Part shown: one piece after another, positions 6,224 through 6,761 of the stretch
How positions within the stretch are numbered: the first letter of the stretch is position 1
Layout: every line of letters starts with the position of its first letter
Origin: Roseivirga sp. UBA7431
Lineage (GTDB): Bacteria > Bacteroidota > Bacteroidia > Cytophagales > Cyclobacteriaceae
Length of the DNA: 6,761 nucleotides
Direction of reading: 5' to 3'
Assembly: GCA_002477595.1 (NCBI GenBank)
Contig: DLQN01000021.1
Location: 1 to 6,761, forward strand
The notes under the pieces: generated by a model
Seen by the model: only the letters and a program-made list of their open reading frames with translations
Told to the model about the DNA's origin: nothing
Database searches by the model: none
Program-made: the position numbers and the translations under genes

Positions 6224-6761
6224 AACCCTTTTCCTTCATATAGCGCCTTATCTCTTCATCGCTGGTGTAAAAAGCAAAATCCAGTAGCTGAGGCCCCAAG
6301 TAATGATCAATAGCGATTTTATCAGCGCCCTTTTCGAATTTAGAGCGGGCTTTTTTGGAAAGCGACCAACCGGCTAGTGTGGTTAATGTGCGAAAGTATC
6401 CACGCTGATCATATTGAAGGAAATGAGCCATTTCATGGGATAGCGCAGAAACTTGTTGATTCAAAGAGAGACGTTCCATAAATGAGCCTTCTTCAATCTT
6501 GATTTTATAAATTTTCCCTTTTCTAGATTTAATAAAATTCCAAACAGAGAAACTTGCCTCTACCGGTGCACCAGGCAACTTTTTTACAATGATCTGTACT
6601 TTTCTGGCTTGAAGCATTGGGTAATGAGACAAGGCCAAAAGAGTTGCTAATTCAAAGCTGTCACCATTTTTTAGTGTCAGCTTTGAGCCAAAGGCCTTAC
6701 GTAGAGAATCGAGTTTTGGCGCCCATGTGGCTTCATCATAATACTCAGGAAATGGGTTGGT
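6213..6761 (-). CDS. HExxH metallopeptidase-like protein, N-terminus outside window
   Basis: The frame is open without a stop or ATG to the right edge, giving 182 visible residues; a TTG at 6636-6638 is the first possible start inside the window, but the coding-like sequence continues upstream (NPFPEYYDEATWAPKLDSL), so I treat the gene as partial. It carries a zinc-protease motif SHEMAHFLQY (H109, E110, H113 counting from the first visible codon). FEKGADKIAID follows 30 residues later, where E143 with A146-D147 resembles the third zinc ligand region (E..AD) of gluzincins such as M48. It has Lys/Arg-rich segments and no obvious membrane span in the visible part. The region before HExxH (LPGAPVEASFSVWNF, then a basic beta-like stretch) may be the substrate-side strand. 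The family is not recognised beyond 'HExxH protein', and a signal peptide could lie outside. It overlaps the cytochrome b5-like gene by 11 bases. Confidence 0.82.
   Translation of the reverse strand, partial: TNPFPEYYDEATWAPKLDSLRKAFGSKLTLKNGDSFELATLLALSHYPMLQARKVQIIVKKLPGAPVEASFSVWNFIKSRKGKIYKIKIEEGSFMERLSLNQQVSALSHEMAHFLQYDQRGYFRTLTTLAGWSLSKKARSKFEKGADKIAIDHYLGPQLLDFAFYTSDEEIRRYMKEKGYDK
6232..6236 (-). promoter_or_regulatory. Shine-Dalgarno-like AAGGA before the cytochrome b5-like gene
   Basis: On the minus strand AAGGA lies eight bases before the ATG at 6223, inside the last codons of the upstream HExxH gene, in an A/G-rich run. It is the best-placed such site in the window, where most starts lack one, and supports the ATG within the overlap. 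Since the run also encodes MKEKG of the upstream protein, chance cannot be excluded. Confidence 0.4.

Overview
This 6.8 kb stretch looks like ordinary chromosome from a member of the Bacteroidota, most likely a marine or soil Cytophagales-type bacterium. The grounds are protein style (two clear lipoproteins with short Bacteroidota signal peptides and a MurQ of about 268 residues), moderate-to-low GC, mostly absent Shine-Dalgarno sequences, promoter-like motifs of the TTTG / TAnnTTTG kind, and a C/G-rich palindrome of a type I recall as common in Bacteroidota intergenic regions. The taxon is an inference from style, not a database match.

Left part (1-2342, minus strand): a compact amino-sugar operon read right to left. 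It holds a BadF/BadG-family N-acetylglucosamine (or amino-sugar) kinase, the MurNAc-6-phosphate etherase MurQ ten bases downstream, and a 188-residue protein of unknown function whose ATG overlaps the murQ stop (TAATG). The first two genes are consistent with recycling or scavenging of cell-wall amino sugars: the kinase phosphorylates the sugar and MurQ removes the lactyl group from MurNAc-6-P to give GlcNAc-6-P. The third gene is the main unknown of the window. Downstream of it lies a perfect 8-bp palindrome followed by a TTAGGGGTGG tail, probably a REP-like repeat.

Middle part (2510-5879): a small lipoprotein of unknown function (minus strand) is divergent from a rightward pair. The pair is an M19 (renal dipeptidase-like) zinc dipeptidase lipoprotein and an exported S33 alpha/beta hydrolase related to tripeptidyl/prolyl aminopeptidases. 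Both are predicted to act outside the cytoplasm and could finish the breakdown of short peptides, including peptidoglycan-derived or D-residue dipeptides in the case of the M19 enzyme.

Right part (5987-6761, minus strand): a short cytochrome b5-like protein overlaps by 11 bases the end of an HExxH metallopeptidase-like gene. That gene stays open to the right edge of the window, so its N-terminus is not visible. No tRNA, rRNA, CRISPR array, insertion sequence or phage gene was seen. I found no clear sign of a new multi-gene system; the best leads are the unknown gene coupled to murQ and the overlapping HExxH / cytochrome b5-like pair.
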